Part shown: positions 8,358 to 16,565 of the stretch, in pieces
Layout of the letters: each line of letters starts with the position of its first letter
Numbering within the stretch: position 1 is the first letter of the stretch
Assembly (NCBI GenBank): GCA_003166875.1
Contig: PMUN01000376.1
Location: forward strand, 3,404-53,879
Reading direction: 5' to 3'
Source: Bryobacterales bacterium
GTDB lineage: Bacteria > Acidobacteriota > Terriglobia > Bryobacterales > Bryobacteraceae
Length of the DNA: 50,476 bases
Made by a program: the position numbers and the translations under genes
The notes under the pieces: generated by a model
Told to the model about the DNA's origin: nothing
What the model saw: the letters and a program-made list of their open reading frames with translations, nothing else
Databases searched by the model: none

Positions 8358-8531
8358 GCGACCGAACATCGATTGCGGTTTGTGGGCTTGCAGAGATCCT
8401 CACCCGAACAACTCCATGCAGAGACCGCGAGCGCCATGTTACTGCCTGGCCGAGCCCTCTGGATATTCCGAAGTTGTTCGTCCGGAGCCCTTTTTCTAGC
8501 GTCCTCCGGACAGTGACGCGCACGGTGCTCC

Positions 8532-9416
8532 TTACCTCTCTAATTTACTCTCACTGAACCCACAGAAGTGGCACCTATAGAGTCTACGATTACTCCCTAG
8601 CTCTCCAAACTGGCGATCAGGATCGCTTGATTCGACGTGCCAACCCCTCTGGCGGCACTTGGGGCACATTTCCCCTTCAAATCCGTCGGCGCCAGGCTTT
8701 TCATCTGCGACTAGTTGGAGTTCTTGCTTGAAAGCGGCCCTCCTATTTGCATCCTCACGCTCAAGTACTTGGCGGATTCTTTCAAATGCCGGCTCGATGT
8801 TTCCTTTAGGAAACTCGATATGAGTCAGACCGTGAATGTTCGAGAATAGAGAGCAGTCTTTCTCCAAGAGAATAATGGCCCGTTCAAATCCCAGGCGACC
8901 CTGAAACAGCCCTGCCTCATGAATGACGTTTTCTCGCGCATGGGAAGTGTTGTCGGCATGGAGGTCCTCTGCCGTCATCACTAAGAAAGCGAACCACGCG
9001 TCGTCGAGCAACTCTTGAAGGCGCGCTGTCGTAGGTATGCCCGCTACAGCCTGGGCGTTGAACTCGTCGCACGAAAAGCCTAGCCGGTCGCTCAGAAACG
9101 CTTTGAGCTGATGCCAAACCAGGGAACGGCCATGTCCAATGAAAATGTTCGTTCCATCGGAACGGTGCGTTTGTTGTGCAGCCTCCAAGCGAAGGTCTGT
9201 TTCCGCCGAGATGCGTCCTACGGCAGATGCTATCTGTAGACGCAGTCCCTCGACAGACACGCTATTCGGGTCGAAGGCTGGTATCAGCCCGGGGAATTCG
9301 GCACGAATCCGGTCAAACTCTTGTTTTACAGGCCTCACTAGCGCCATGTTTCCGGACGCCGGGTCAGCTTGTGCGAGCACGCGGTCCTGACGCTCCAGCG
9401 ACTGCCTATATCCCAA
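8532..9416 (-). CDS. TIR-like (CAP12/PF10137-type) protein with zinc ribbon
   Basis: 294 residues from a TTG at 9416. Residues about 90-190 match the TIR-like nucleotide-binding domain known from CAP12-type anti-phage effectors: NIFIGHGRS opens the fold, and ARENVIHEAGLFQGRLGFER is the conserved region, with E167 the likely catalytic glutamate of an NAD-cleaving TIR. The C-terminus is a zinc ribbon (CPKC at 251-254, CHFC at 282-285). The N-terminal 85 residues are helical and unassigned. No cyclase, STING or other sensor is adjacent, so it is an orphan. Base composition is visibly less GC-rich than its neighbours, suggesting transfer. The frame stays open upstream to a CTG at 9497 with protein-like sequence (KHLFPVAEKSKTQRAIGGDT), so the true N-terminus may be longer. 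Confidence 0.75.
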   Translation of the reverse strand: MGYRQSLERQDRVLAQADPASGNMALVRPVKQEFDRIRAEFPGLIPAFDPNSVSVEGLRLQIASAVGRISAETDLRLEAAQQTHRSDGTNIFIGHGRSLVWHQLKAFLSDRLGFSCDEFNAQAVAGIPTTARLQELLDDAWFAFLVMTAEDLHADNTSHARENVIHEAGLFQGRLGFERAIILLEKDCSLFSNIHGLTHIEFPKGNIEPAFERIRQVLEREDANRRAAFKQELQLVADEKPGADGFEGEMCPKCRQRGWHVESSDPDRQFGELGSNRRLYRCHFCGFSESKLER

Positions 9417-9586
9417 GAGTACTCTGCGGTGGTCCGTGTCACCCCCAATGGCTCGTTGCGTCTTGCTTTTTTCCGCAACAGGAAATAAATGCTTCAGGCC
9501 CGCGCCGACGCCCCAGCTTCACATCAGATGCGCTCTGATACGGCGAAGCGATCTAGCCTGTCAATCAGTTTATACCAAACTCAAGG

Positions 9587-9751
9587 TTACTTAAATTGTT
9601 TGGAATGTTCCGGCTTCGGAGGGCTGAATTCAGCCTCGTCTTCCAGCAGAGCCTGTTCCTCGGTCTGCTTCTCGTAATGGTCGATGACTCGCAAGGCCTT
9701 CCGTTCATCCCAATCGGCTGGAAACTTATCTCCGCCCTTCGTTGAAGTCAC
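9587..9751 (-). CDS. Small 54-residue acidic protein, antitoxin-like
   Basis: A short frame beginning GTG at 9751 and ending TAA at 9587-9589. It starts TSTKGGDKFPADWDERKALR and continues VIDHYEKQTEEQALLEDEAE, ending in a basic KQFK. The pattern FPxxWDExxxxxVxxHYExQTEExxxxEDEA recalls, to my memory, a family of small uncharacterised proteins often found near toxin-antitoxin genes; those are usually longer, so this copy may be C-terminally shortened. It lies upstream of and on the same strand as the TIR-like gene, so the two could share a transcript. A TATAAC box ends 5 nt before the GTG. In the rest of 9417-9869 I see no other gene. Confidence 0.55.
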   Translation of the reverse strand: MTSTKGGDKFPADWDERKALRVIDHYEKQTEEQALLEDEAEFSPPKPEHSKQFK

Positions 9752-9869
9752 GCAATGTTATATAGACACAGCGGTCTTATTGTAACGCCGAAGGCGCTCG
9801 CCTCGCTCTTTCCTCCTTTGTCGATTGAGAGTGCAGCCGCCATCAACATTAGACTAAGATTGATTCTCT

Positions 9870-11570
9870 ATGCGCCCACTCCTCCTGTTCCTCGCCATCC
9901 CCCTCTTCGCCCAACCCTACCGCGTCGTCATCCAGACTGGCGTGCCGGTCAAAATGCGCGACGGAGTCACGCTGAGGGCTGATGTTTTCCGCCCGGATGA
10001 TCCCGGCAAATTTCCGCTGCTGCTGGAGCGCACGCCGTACAATCGTGCCGGCGGTACCAGCGAGGCTTCGCAGCTTGCCGCGCACGGCTATGTGGTCGTC
10101 ATTCAAGACACGCGCGGGCGCTTTGCGTCGGAAGGCGAATTCTATCCGTTCCGCAATGAGAGCGCCGACGGTTATGATTCCGTGGAATGGGCAGCTGCAT
10201 TGCCCAACTCGAATGGCCATGTGGGCATGTTCGGCGGATCGTACGTCGGCGCGACGCAGATGCTCGCCGCTATTGCGATGCCTCCGCACCTCGATGCGAT
10301 CTTTCCTTATGTCACAGCCGCCGAATATTACGAGGGCTGGACCTATCAGGGCGGCAGCTTGATGCAATGGTTCGCCAGTTCGTGGTCTTCCGGCCTCACC
10401 ATCGATACGCTCACGCGTCAGGCGAATTCGAGGCTCCAACCCAAGGAATGGACCGCGACACTTCCGGTGGAAGCATATCGTATGACCGATCCTCCGCCCG
10501 TCTCCGGACTAGCTCCGTATTTTCAGGATTGGGTGGCGCACGAGCGCAACGATGAATACTGGCGCCCCTGGAAAATCTCCGATCATTATTCGGAAATGAA
10601 GGTGAAAGCGCTGCACGCTGGAGGCTGGCACGATATCTTCCTGGGCGGCTCCATTCGTAACTACGAAGGTATGCACAAGGTCTCGCTCGCTCGCGAGGAT
10701 CAAAGATTGCTGTTGGGTCCGTGGGCGCACGCTGCTACGTCGCCCGAAGGAAAAGTGGGCGACGTGGTTTTCGGAAAGGATGCCGTGCTGGATATGACCG
10801 GAACGGCGCTGCGGTGGTTCGATTACGCCTTGAAGGGCGTCCAGAACGAGTATGCGACCGGAGCGCCTGTACGCATCTTCGTTATGGGCGAGAACAAGTG
10901 GCGAGAGGAGCGCGAGTTTCCGCTGGCGCGCACGAAATATACCAAATATTTTCTGCATTCCTCGCACGAACTCAACACCTCCGCTCCCGGCCAAGACGGT
11001 CCTGACGCTTACGAATACGATCCGGCGAACCCGGTGCCAACCATCGGCGGACGGCTGTGCTGCGGCAACCAGATTCCGCCCGGTCCTGCGGATCAGCGCC
11101 CCAATGAAGGCCGTCCGGACGTGCTGATTTTTTCCACGCCGCCGCTGGATCGCGATGTGGAAGTGACCGGCTGGATCCACGCCGAAATCGATGCCGCGAG
11201 TTCAGCCGTGGATACCGATTTCACGGCGCTGCTGGCGGATGTGGAACCTTCCGGATACGCGCGATTTCTCACCGACGGCATCGTGCGCGCCCGCTACCGC
11301 AATTCCACTGAGAAGGCCGAGCCGATCGTTCCCGGCGAAATTTATCATTACAACATCGATATGTGGGCATCGAGCAACGTGTTCAAGGCGGGTCATCGCA
11401 TCCGGCTGTACATTTCGAGCAGCAATTTTCCGCGCTTCAATCGAAACCTGAATACCGGAGAGCCGATTCTAGGCGCAACGCGAACGGTCAAAGCTAGCCA
11501 GAAGATTTATCACGATGCGAAGCATCCATCGGCGCTGGTTCTGCCAGTGATTCCGTCTCCGTCCCCGTAG
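9870..11570 (+). CDS. Secreted CocE/NonD-family serine hydrolase (S15-like)
   Basis: A 566-residue alpha/beta hydrolase of the CocE/X-Pro dipeptidyl-peptidase type. It has a short signal peptide (MRPLLLFLAIPLFAQ), so it is probably exported. The nucleophile is S124 in MFGGSYVGATQ. The catalytic Asp is likely in AGGWHDIFLGG and the His in LLGPWAHA. The N-terminal strand VPVKMRDGVTLRADVFRP is typical of the family, as is the C-terminal jelly-roll domain (VTGWIHAEIDAASS onwards). Such enzymes hydrolyse acyl esters, amides or X-Pro peptides; the substrate here is unknown. The stop TAG at 11568-11570 is the TAG of the CGTAGG core of the repeat at 11566-11616. It is convergent with the permease gene. 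Confidence 0.88.
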   Translation: MRPLLLFLAIPLFAQPYRVVIQTGVPVKMRDGVTLRADVFRPDDPGKFPLLLERTPYNRAGGTSEASQLAAHGYVVVIQDTRGRFASEGEFYPFRNESADGYDSVEWAAALPNSNGHVGMFGGSYVGATQMLAAIAMPPHLDAIFPYVTAAEYYEGWTYQGGSLMQWFASSWSSGLTIDTLTRQANSRLQPKEWTATLPVEAYRMTDPPPVSGLAPYFQDWVAHERNDEYWRPWKISDHYSEMKVKALHAGGWHDIFLGGSIRNYEGMHKVSLAREDQRLLLGPWAHAATSPEGKVGDVVFGKDAVLDMTGTALRWFDYALKGVQNEYATGAPVRIFVMGENKWREEREFPLARTKYTKYFLHSSHELNTSAPGQDGPDAYEYDPANPVPTIGGRLCCGNQIPPGPADQRPNEGRPDVLIFSTPPLDRDVEVTGWIHAEIDAASSAVDTDFTALLADVEPSGYARFLTDGIVRARYRNSTEKAEPIVPGEIYHYNIDMWASSNVFKAGHRIRLYISSSNFPRFNRNLNTGEPILGATRTVKASQKIYHDAKHPSALVLPVIPSPSP

Positions 11571-11616
11571 GGCAAGTCTCCGACTTGCCCTGGACAAGCC
11601 GGAGGCTTGTCCTACG
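11566..11616. repeat. CGTAGG double-hairpin repeat (family A, copy 2)
   Basis: Two inverted repeats, GGGCAAGTCTCCGACTTGCCC in the left half and GGACAAGCCGGAGGCTTGTCC in the right, are enclosed by CGTAGG and CCTACG. It fills the 53-bp gap between two convergent genes and provides the stop codon of the CocE-like gene. The position suits a bidirectional transcription-end structure, although no T-run of terminator type follows except TTTT at 11617-11620. Confidence 0.88.
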
Positions 11617-11623
11617 TTTTACG

Positions 11624-14287
11624 CTAATCGCGCAAGGCTCGCACTGGATCCGTCCGTGTCGCGCGCCACGCCGGCAGAAAGCAAGCCGCCGTTGCGGCGA
11701 TGATCATTACCAGGAATGCCGAGCCGAACACCGCGGGGTCCCGTGGGCTGACCTTATATAGAAGTGTCCCCATCAGCCGCGTCAATCCCAGCGCTGCTGC
11801 CGTGCCCGCTACAACGCCGGCCACGGTCAAGGCGAGTCCATTCGACATTATCAGCCGCACCAGATTTCCTGCGTCAGCGCCTAACGCCATGCGCAAACCC
11901 AGTTCGCGCGTGCTTTGCGACACCGTATACGACATGACGCCGTATAGCCCGATGGCCGCCAGCACCAACGCCAATCCGCCAAAAACGGCGAGCATCATCA
12001 CCGCTGTCCGCTGCACCGCAGTGGTACGGTCCACCTGCTCTTGCATCGTTATCACTTCACCCGGCGCCAGGTTCTCATCGAGCGCTTTTACTTCATGCGC
12101 CAACGCCTTCGCCATCACAGCCGGCGGGAGCGACGTACGGATAACCAGCCCCAACCCAGCGGAGTTTTGGCGGGTCGGCACGAAAAAGAACGGCTTGGGC
12201 GTCTCCATCAAACGCTCGTACTTCGACACTCTGGCGACACCCACCACCTGCAGCCAGTTTCCCTTCACCTGAAGGCGGCTGCCGACGGGATCGCGCCCGC
12301 GCCAGTATTGCGCCGCCATCACGTCATTCACTACCGCGACCGGCGGGGCCGTTTCATTGTCTGCGCGCGTGAACTCGCGCCCGGAAACCAGGGGAATGCC
12401 CATAGTGGCGAGATACGCGGGACCAACTTCGTTGTAGTCCACGATGAGTTGCTGATCCGGTGCAGTCTCATAGCCATCCACTGCGATGGGAGCAGAAGAA
12501 TAGCTGCGATAGCCGAACGGCGTGGTTCGCTGAATCGCAGCCGATTCCACGCCGGCTAGCGACTGGAGCCGATCGATCAGTGCATCTTGAAAATTGTTCG
12601 TGCGCTGCCTGTCGTATCCGGCCACTTTCACATCGACATTGGTGGTCAGCGTTTTGGTGGAAAAGCCCGGACTGATATTCTGAATTCCGCGCAGGCTCTG
12701 GAGCAAAAGTCCCGCTCCAACCAACAAAACGAAACTGAGCGCTACTTGCACCAGGACCAATCCCGATCGCACCAGGCCACGCCGGCGTCCACCACCCACC
12801 ACGCCACCGGCTTCGGCCTTGAGCGCCGAGGTGAGATCGATCTTGCTGGTCTGCATGGCGGGAACCAGTCCGAATAACAATGTTGAGATCAGGCAAACGC
12901 CGGTGCTCAGCGCCAGCACGCGCCAATCGATTTCCCCCGGCAGATTCATCCTCTGACCGTCTCGCGCGGGCAGCAACAGCACGAACAAGTTGCGGCACCA
13001 GTACGCCAGCAGGAATCCGCCGGCCGCGGCGATGGTCGCGAGGATCATGCCTTCGGTGAGAAGCTGCCTCAATAACCGGCTGCGTCCCGCGCCCACCGCC
13101 AGCCGGATGGTCATTTCGTGCCGCCGTCCGAAAGCGCGGACCAGCAGCAGATTCCCGACGTTCGCGCACGCGATGAGGAGCACGGAGATCACTACAGCTA
13201 GGGCGATTCCGAGCGTTGGGAACAGAGTGCGGGCATTGTTGAAAGGGGTGCGCCACAGCGGGAACAAATTCACTCCGCGATTGCGGTTGGTGGCGGGATA
13301 TGCGGTTTCGAGGCGCCTGGCCACCGCCGAAATCTCCGCCTGCGCCTGTTGCAATGTGACGCCGGGCTTGAGCCGCACGAAGCCTTCAATCCAAGTTTCG
13401 CCGCGATCTTCGAGTTTGTATCCGCTGGGATCGAATTTTTCCTGCATCGACAAGGGAACCCAGAACTCCATGGCCCAGCCCACGAAGGTGCCATAAAAAC
13501 CTTCCGGGGCGACGCCGATGATGGTGTGCGGCATGCCGTTGAGCATTTGCGTTTTGCCGACGATGTTCGGATCGCTTTTGAAGCGCGATTGCCACAATTG
13601 ATAGCTGATCACTGTTACGGGGTGGGCGTTGCGGCCGATGTTTTCCGACGGTTCGAACCCGCGTCCCAGGATCGGCCGGACTCCGAGCGCGTCGAAATAG
13701 TTGGCCGACACTACGCTCGATCTTGCGACCTCGCTCCGGTCGCCAATGGCGAGCGAGACGCCGGTGATGCGGTCGACTATAAATGCGTCGAAGAGGGTGC
13801 AGTTTTTCTCGAAATCCTGGAAGTCGGGCCAGGAGACATCGGGGTCTCCGGGGACGTCGCGGTTCCATCCGGCGATGGCCATCATCCGGTCCTGGTGGGC
13901 GACCTTCGGGAACGGCCGCAGCAGGATTCCTTCGATCCACGTGAAGACGGCGGCATTGGAGCCGATTCCCAGGGTCAGGCAGAGGATCGCCAAAAGGGAA
14001 AAGCCCGGACTGCGCCGCAGCATTCGCAAACCGTAGCGCAGATCTTGCCACAGCACTTGGAACACCGGTAACGAGTGGGTCTCGCGGTAGGTCTCCTTGA
14101 CTCGCGCCACGCCGCCGAAGCGTCGCAGGGCTGCCGATCGTGCCTCGTCCGGCTGCATTCCCCGGCGCAGGTTTTCGGCGATCTCCATTTGCAGATGAAA
14201 ATCGAGTTCCTCATCCAGATTGGGTTCCAGGTTTCCCTTGCGAAAAAGACCGGCGAGCCGGGAAAAGAGTACACGAATTGCTGTCAT
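11624..14287 (-). CDS. MacB/FtsX-type ABC transporter permease (acidobacterial ADOP type)
   Basis: An 887-residue permease of the family greatly expanded in acidobacteria (ADOP). The order is: N-terminal cytoplasmic region (EEELDFHLQMEI-like, about 25-70), first membrane helix at RRSPGFSLLAILCLTLGIG, a MacB-like periplasmic core domain, and a first FtsX block of three helices near residues 375-480. A second periplasmic domain and a C-terminal FtsX block (about 770-885) follow. The frame is open further upstream, but ATG at 14287 overlaps the PadR stop (ATGA), the normal arrangement for this pair. No ATPase gene is adjacent, typical of these orphan permeases. The transported substrate is unknown. 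Expression is probably controlled by the co-transcribed PadR protein. Confidence 0.9.
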   Translation of the reverse strand: MTAIRVLFSRLAGLFRKGNLEPNLDEELDFHLQMEIAENLRRGMQPDEARSAALRRFGGVARVKETYRETHSLPVFQVLWQDLRYGLRMLRRSPGFSLLAILCLTLGIGSNAAVFTWIEGILLRPFPKVAHQDRMMAIAGWNRDVPGDPDVSWPDFQDFEKNCTLFDAFIVDRITGVSLAIGDRSEVARSSVVSANYFDALGVRPILGRGFEPSENIGRNAHPVTVISYQLWQSRFKSDPNIVGKTQMLNGMPHTIIGVAPEGFYGTFVGWAMEFWVPLSMQEKFDPSGYKLEDRGETWIEGFVRLKPGVTLQQAQAEISAVARRLETAYPATNRNRGVNLFPLWRTPFNNARTLFPTLGIALAVVISVLLIACANVGNLLLVRAFGRRHEMTIRLAVGAGRSRLLRQLLTEGMILATIAAAGGFLLAYWCRNLFVLLLPARDGQRMNLPGEIDWRVLALSTGVCLISTLLFGLVPAMQTSKIDLTSALKAEAGGVVGGGRRRGLVRSGLVLVQVALSFVLLVGAGLLLQSLRGIQNISPGFSTKTLTTNVDVKVAGYDRQRTNNFQDALIDRLQSLAGVESAAIQRTTPFGYRSYSSAPIAVDGYETAPDQQLIVDYNEVGPAYLATMGIPLVSGREFTRADNETAPPVAVVNDVMAAQYWRGRDPVGSRLQVKGNWLQVVGVARVSKYERLMETPKPFFFVPTRQNSAGLGLVIRTSLPPAVMAKALAHEVKALDENLAPGEVITMQEQVDRTTAVQRTAVMMLAVFGGLALVLAAIGLYGVMSYTVSQSTRELGLRMALGADAGNLVRLIMSNGLALTVAGVVAGTAAALGLTRLMGTLLYKVSPRDPAVFGSAFLVMIIAATAACFLPAWRATRTDPVRALRD

Positions 14288-14631
14288 GATGATTCTCTCG
14301 CGGGATTTGCGAAGCGTGACAGGATGCCGGCAATCCGCTCCCAGTTCGCGGCTTCGGCGGCGAGCTGCTTCTTGCCGGTCCGCGTGATGGCGTAGAACTT
14401 GGCGCGCCGGTTGTTGTCGGATGCGCCCCACTTCGACGTTATCCAACCCATTTGCTGCAGGCGCAGGAGGGCAGGGTACAGCGATCCCTGGTTCAACTCC
14501 AGCGCGTCGCCGCTGATCTGCTCGATGCGCCGCGCGATTCCCCAGCCATGTTGAGGGCCGAGTGTGTCTAGGGTGCGGAGCACCATGAGAGCGAGCGAAC
14601 CGTAGAGGACGTCGGTTTTGTCCTTGGTCAT
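14284..14631 (-). CDS. PadR-family transcriptional regulator
   Basis: A 115-residue winged-helix repressor. Motifs of the PadR family are clear: GSLALMVLRTLDTLGPQHGW at the start, GIARRIEQIS, and the recognition region LNQGSLYPALLRLQQMGWI, then a wing ending in the typical YAITRTGKKQL. The C-terminal helix (about 85-110) is the dimerisation segment. The ATG is preceded by AAAGG about 9 nt away. It overlaps the downstream permease gene by 4 bp, so both are one operon read from the promoter at 14660-14689. By analogy with related pairs it probably represses this operon until a toxic compound is sensed; the ligand is unknown. Confidence 0.93.
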   Translation of the reverse strand: MTKDKTDVLYGSLALMVLRTLDTLGPQHGWGIARRIEQISGDALELNQGSLYPALLRLQQMGWITSKWGASDNNRRAKFYAITRTGKKQLAAEAANWERIAGILSRFANPARESS

Positions 14632-14659
14632 TGGGAATTACCTTTCGGCTGACTACAGG

Positions 14660-14689
14660 AGTTTACAACAGCGTCCTTTAGGCTGTCAA
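14660..14689 (-). promoter_or_regulatory. Probable sigma-70 promoter of the padR-permease operon
   Basis: Read on the minus strand, a perfect -35 box TTGACA (14684-14689) is followed after 18 bp by TAAACT (14660-14665), 4 of 6 matches to the -10 consensus. Immediately downstream, ACTCCTGTAGT has near-palindromic arms (ACT/AGT) and overlaps the -10 box, a reasonable position for a PadR operator. The boxes are seen directly; the operator is inferred. Confidence 0.55.
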
Positions 14690-14734
14690 CAGGGGGGTAG
14701 TTTGGACATTGTTCTAGTATCGGTCCCGTGATTC

Positions 14735-14787
14735 CGTAGGGCAAGTCTCCGACTTGCCCATGGGACAAGCCGGAGGCTTGTCCTACG
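14735..14787. repeat. CGTAGG double-hairpin repeat (family A, copy 3)
   Basis: This copy is nearly identical to 11566-11616: hairpins with arms GGGCAAGT/ACTTGCCC and GGACAAGCC/GGCTTGTCC between CGTAGG and CCTACG. It is followed at once by three tandem TACGAT-like hexamers (14784-14801). It lies where the ribosome binding region of the following methyltransferase gene would be expected to begin. Confidence 0.88.
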
Positions 14788-14806
14788 ATTACGATTACGA
14801 TGGTAT

Positions 14807-15856
14807 TTGGTCTCTCCCGCGCGCCAAGTCGCCTTCGACGTTCTTCACAAAGTCTCCCAAGGCGGCTATGCTTCCGATCTGCTGCTCAAGCACACCGCCG
14901 CGCTCGATCCCCGCGATGCCGCGCTCGCTTCCGAAATCGTTTTCGGATGTCTCCGCTATCAGGCGCAGCTTGACCATCTGATCAGTTGCTTCGTCCCGCG
15001 GCCTCTCGATCCTGAGATCCGCTTGATATTGCGGATGGGCATTTATCAACTCCGCTATCTGGATCGCATTCCCGCCCACGCCGCGGTAAGCGAGAGCGTG
15101 GAGCTGGCCAAGCGCGCGCGAAAGCAATCGGCCTCCGGTCTGGTGAATGCCGTACTGCGAAAGGTTGACCGAAAGCCCGTCGCCTGGCCAGACCAAGCTA
15201 CTGAGTTATCCACGCCAGCCTGGTTGATCGAAAAATGGACGCGCCAGTTCGGTCCCGATACTACGGAGACGATCGCCACCACATTCCTCCGGCCCGTCGA
15301 AACTTACACAGCGAGTACAGGACGCATCCAGGACATATCAGCGCAATCCGTCGTGCCGCATCTCGACCTGCATCCGGGAATGACCTTTCTCGACCTTTGC
15401 GCCGCTCCCGGCAACAAAACCGCGCAAGCTTTGCAGCACGGCGTCCGAGCCATCGCTTGCGATATCCACTGGCATCGTTTGAAAGATCTTAGCGACCTGG
15501 CTTGCCCGCTGGTGGTGCTGGATGCGACCGAACCGCTGCCCTTCAATACGCAGTTCGATCGAATTCTGGTGGACGCTCCCTGCTCAGGCACCGGAACCCT
15601 GGGCCGCAACCCCGAGATCAAATGGCGCCTCGAACCCTCCGACTTGCTACACTTGCATCGCAAACAGGTCGCTCTGCTGCGTAACGCTCTCCAGTATTTG
15701 CGCCCCGGCGGCCGGCTGGTCTACGCCACTTGTTCGCTCGAGGAGGAAGAGAACCGGCTGGTCATCCAGGCTGTGCCCGGCCACTGGCAATCGACCGAGC
15801 GGCTTCCTGGCGTCGCCCCTGGGGATGGGTTTTTTGTGGCTGTGTTAACATCTTAG
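14807..15856 (+). CDS. rsmB: RsmB-like rRNA (cytosine-C5) methyltransferase
   Basis: A 349-residue SAM-dependent m5C methyltransferase. An N-terminal NusB-like helical domain (about 1-125) is followed by the catalytic Rossmann domain. The SAM loop is FLDLCAAPGNKT (about 195-205). The two essential cysteines are C259 in DAPCSGTGTLGRNPE and C309 in YATCSLEEEEN. It is predicted to methylate C967 of 16S rRNA, as E. coli RsmB does. It is shorter than the about 430 residues usual for RsmB, with a small linker between the domains. The start is a TTG at 14807 (VSPARQVAFDVL, the usual family N-terminus); no ribosome binding site is visible because a repeat occupies the upstream region. It is followed within 10 bp by rpe. 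Confidence 0.9.
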   Translation: MVSPARQVAFDVLHKVSQGGYASDLLLKHTAALDPRDAALASEIVFGCLRYQAQLDHLISCFVPRPLDPEIRLILRMGIYQLRYLDRIPAHAAVSESVELAKRARKQSASGLVNAVLRKVDRKPVAWPDQATELSTPAWLIEKWTRQFGPDTTETIATTFLRPVETYTASTGRIQDISAQSVVPHLDLHPGMTFLDLCAAPGNKTAQALQHGVRAIACDIHWHRLKDLSDLACPLVVLDATEPLPFNTQFDRILVDAPCSGTGTLGRNPEIKWRLEPSDLLHLHRKQVALLRNALQYLRPGGRLVYATCSLEEEENRLVIQAVPGHWQSTERLPGVAPGDGFFVAVLTS

Positions 15857-15866
15857 CTAGTCCGCA

Positions 15867-16541
15867 ATGGTTGAAATCCTTCCATCCCTTCTCGCGGCGG
15901 ATTTTGCGCATTTGGGCGAAGAGATCGCCAAGGTCGAACGTGCCGGAGCATCCATGCTGCATGTGGATGTCATGGATGGGCATTTCGTACCTAACTTCGC
16001 CATCGGAATTCCGGTGCTGGAGTCAATCCGGAAAGTGACCCGGTTGAAGCTGGATGTGCATCTCATGATTAGCGATCCGGACCGCCACGCTCCAGAGTTC
16101 ATCAAAGCCGGCGCCGACCACGTCCTGGTGCATCAGGAAGCTTGCGTCCATCTGGACCGCACGCTTCGAATGATCCGAAACGAGGGCGCGTTGGCGGGTG
16201 TGGTGCTGAATCCATCTACGCCGGTCTCAACTCTGAGCGAGGTCATGGATTTGGTGGATCACGTGCTAGTCATGAGCGTGAATCCGGGTTTTGGAGGGCA
16301 GCATTTCATTCCCAACGCGCTTCGCAAGATTCAGGCTTTGGCATGGAAGCGCAAGGAGTTAGGGCTGAATTTCGCCATTGAAATCGATGGTGGCGTGGCG
16401 CTGGATAACGCCGCCGAGATCGCCCGCGCCGGGTGTGACTGGTTGGTAGCAGGGACGTCGATTTTTCACACTCACGACGTCGCGGGCGCCTTCCTGGAAC
16501 TCGAACGAACGGCGCGTGAGGCGACGCTCGCAAGGGCTTAG
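15867..16541 (+). CDS. rpe: Ribulose-phosphate 3-epimerase
   Basis: A 224-residue cytoplasmic TIM-barrel enzyme that interconverts D-ribulose 5-phosphate and D-xylulose 5-phosphate in the pentose phosphate pathway. Family motifs are complete: ILPSLLAADFAHLGEEI at the N-terminus, LHVDVMDGHFVPN with catalytic D34 and metal ligand H32, LDVHLMI with H65, MSVNPGFGGQHFI, and IEIDGGV with the second catalytic aspartate D174. The length is standard. It begins 10 bp after rsmB and ends just ahead of the BamD-like gene, so the three may be cotranscribed. Nothing unusual is seen. Confidence 0.96.
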   Translation: MVEILPSLLAADFAHLGEEIAKVERAGASMLHVDVMDGHFVPNFAIGIPVLESIRKVTRLKLDVHLMISDPDRHAPEFIKAGADHVLVHQEACVHLDRTLRMIRNEGALAGVVLNPSTPVSTLSEVMDLVDHVLVMSVNPGFGGQHFIPNALRKIQALAWKRKELGLNFAIEIDGGVALDNAAEIARAGCDWLVAGTSIFHTHDVAGAFLELERTAREATLARA

Positions 16542-16565
16542 GTTAAACTTGTAGGGTTGAATATT

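Noticed and set aside
8480-8511. Inverted repeat GTCCGGAG/CTCCGGAC with T5 in the loop, between the antitoxin and the TIR-like gene
   Set aside because: The T-run is in the loop and not after the stem, so it is not a normal terminator; the arms are only 8 bp and could be chance.
7842-9751. Whole patch as a complete anti-phage island
   Set aside because: Only one probable effector and a broken toxin gene are present; no integrase, tRNA attachment site or other defence genes are visible.
13655-13670. GGTTCGAACCC resembling a tRNA T-loop
   Set aside because: It lies inside the permease coding sequence and no acceptor stem or cloverleaf can be formed around it.
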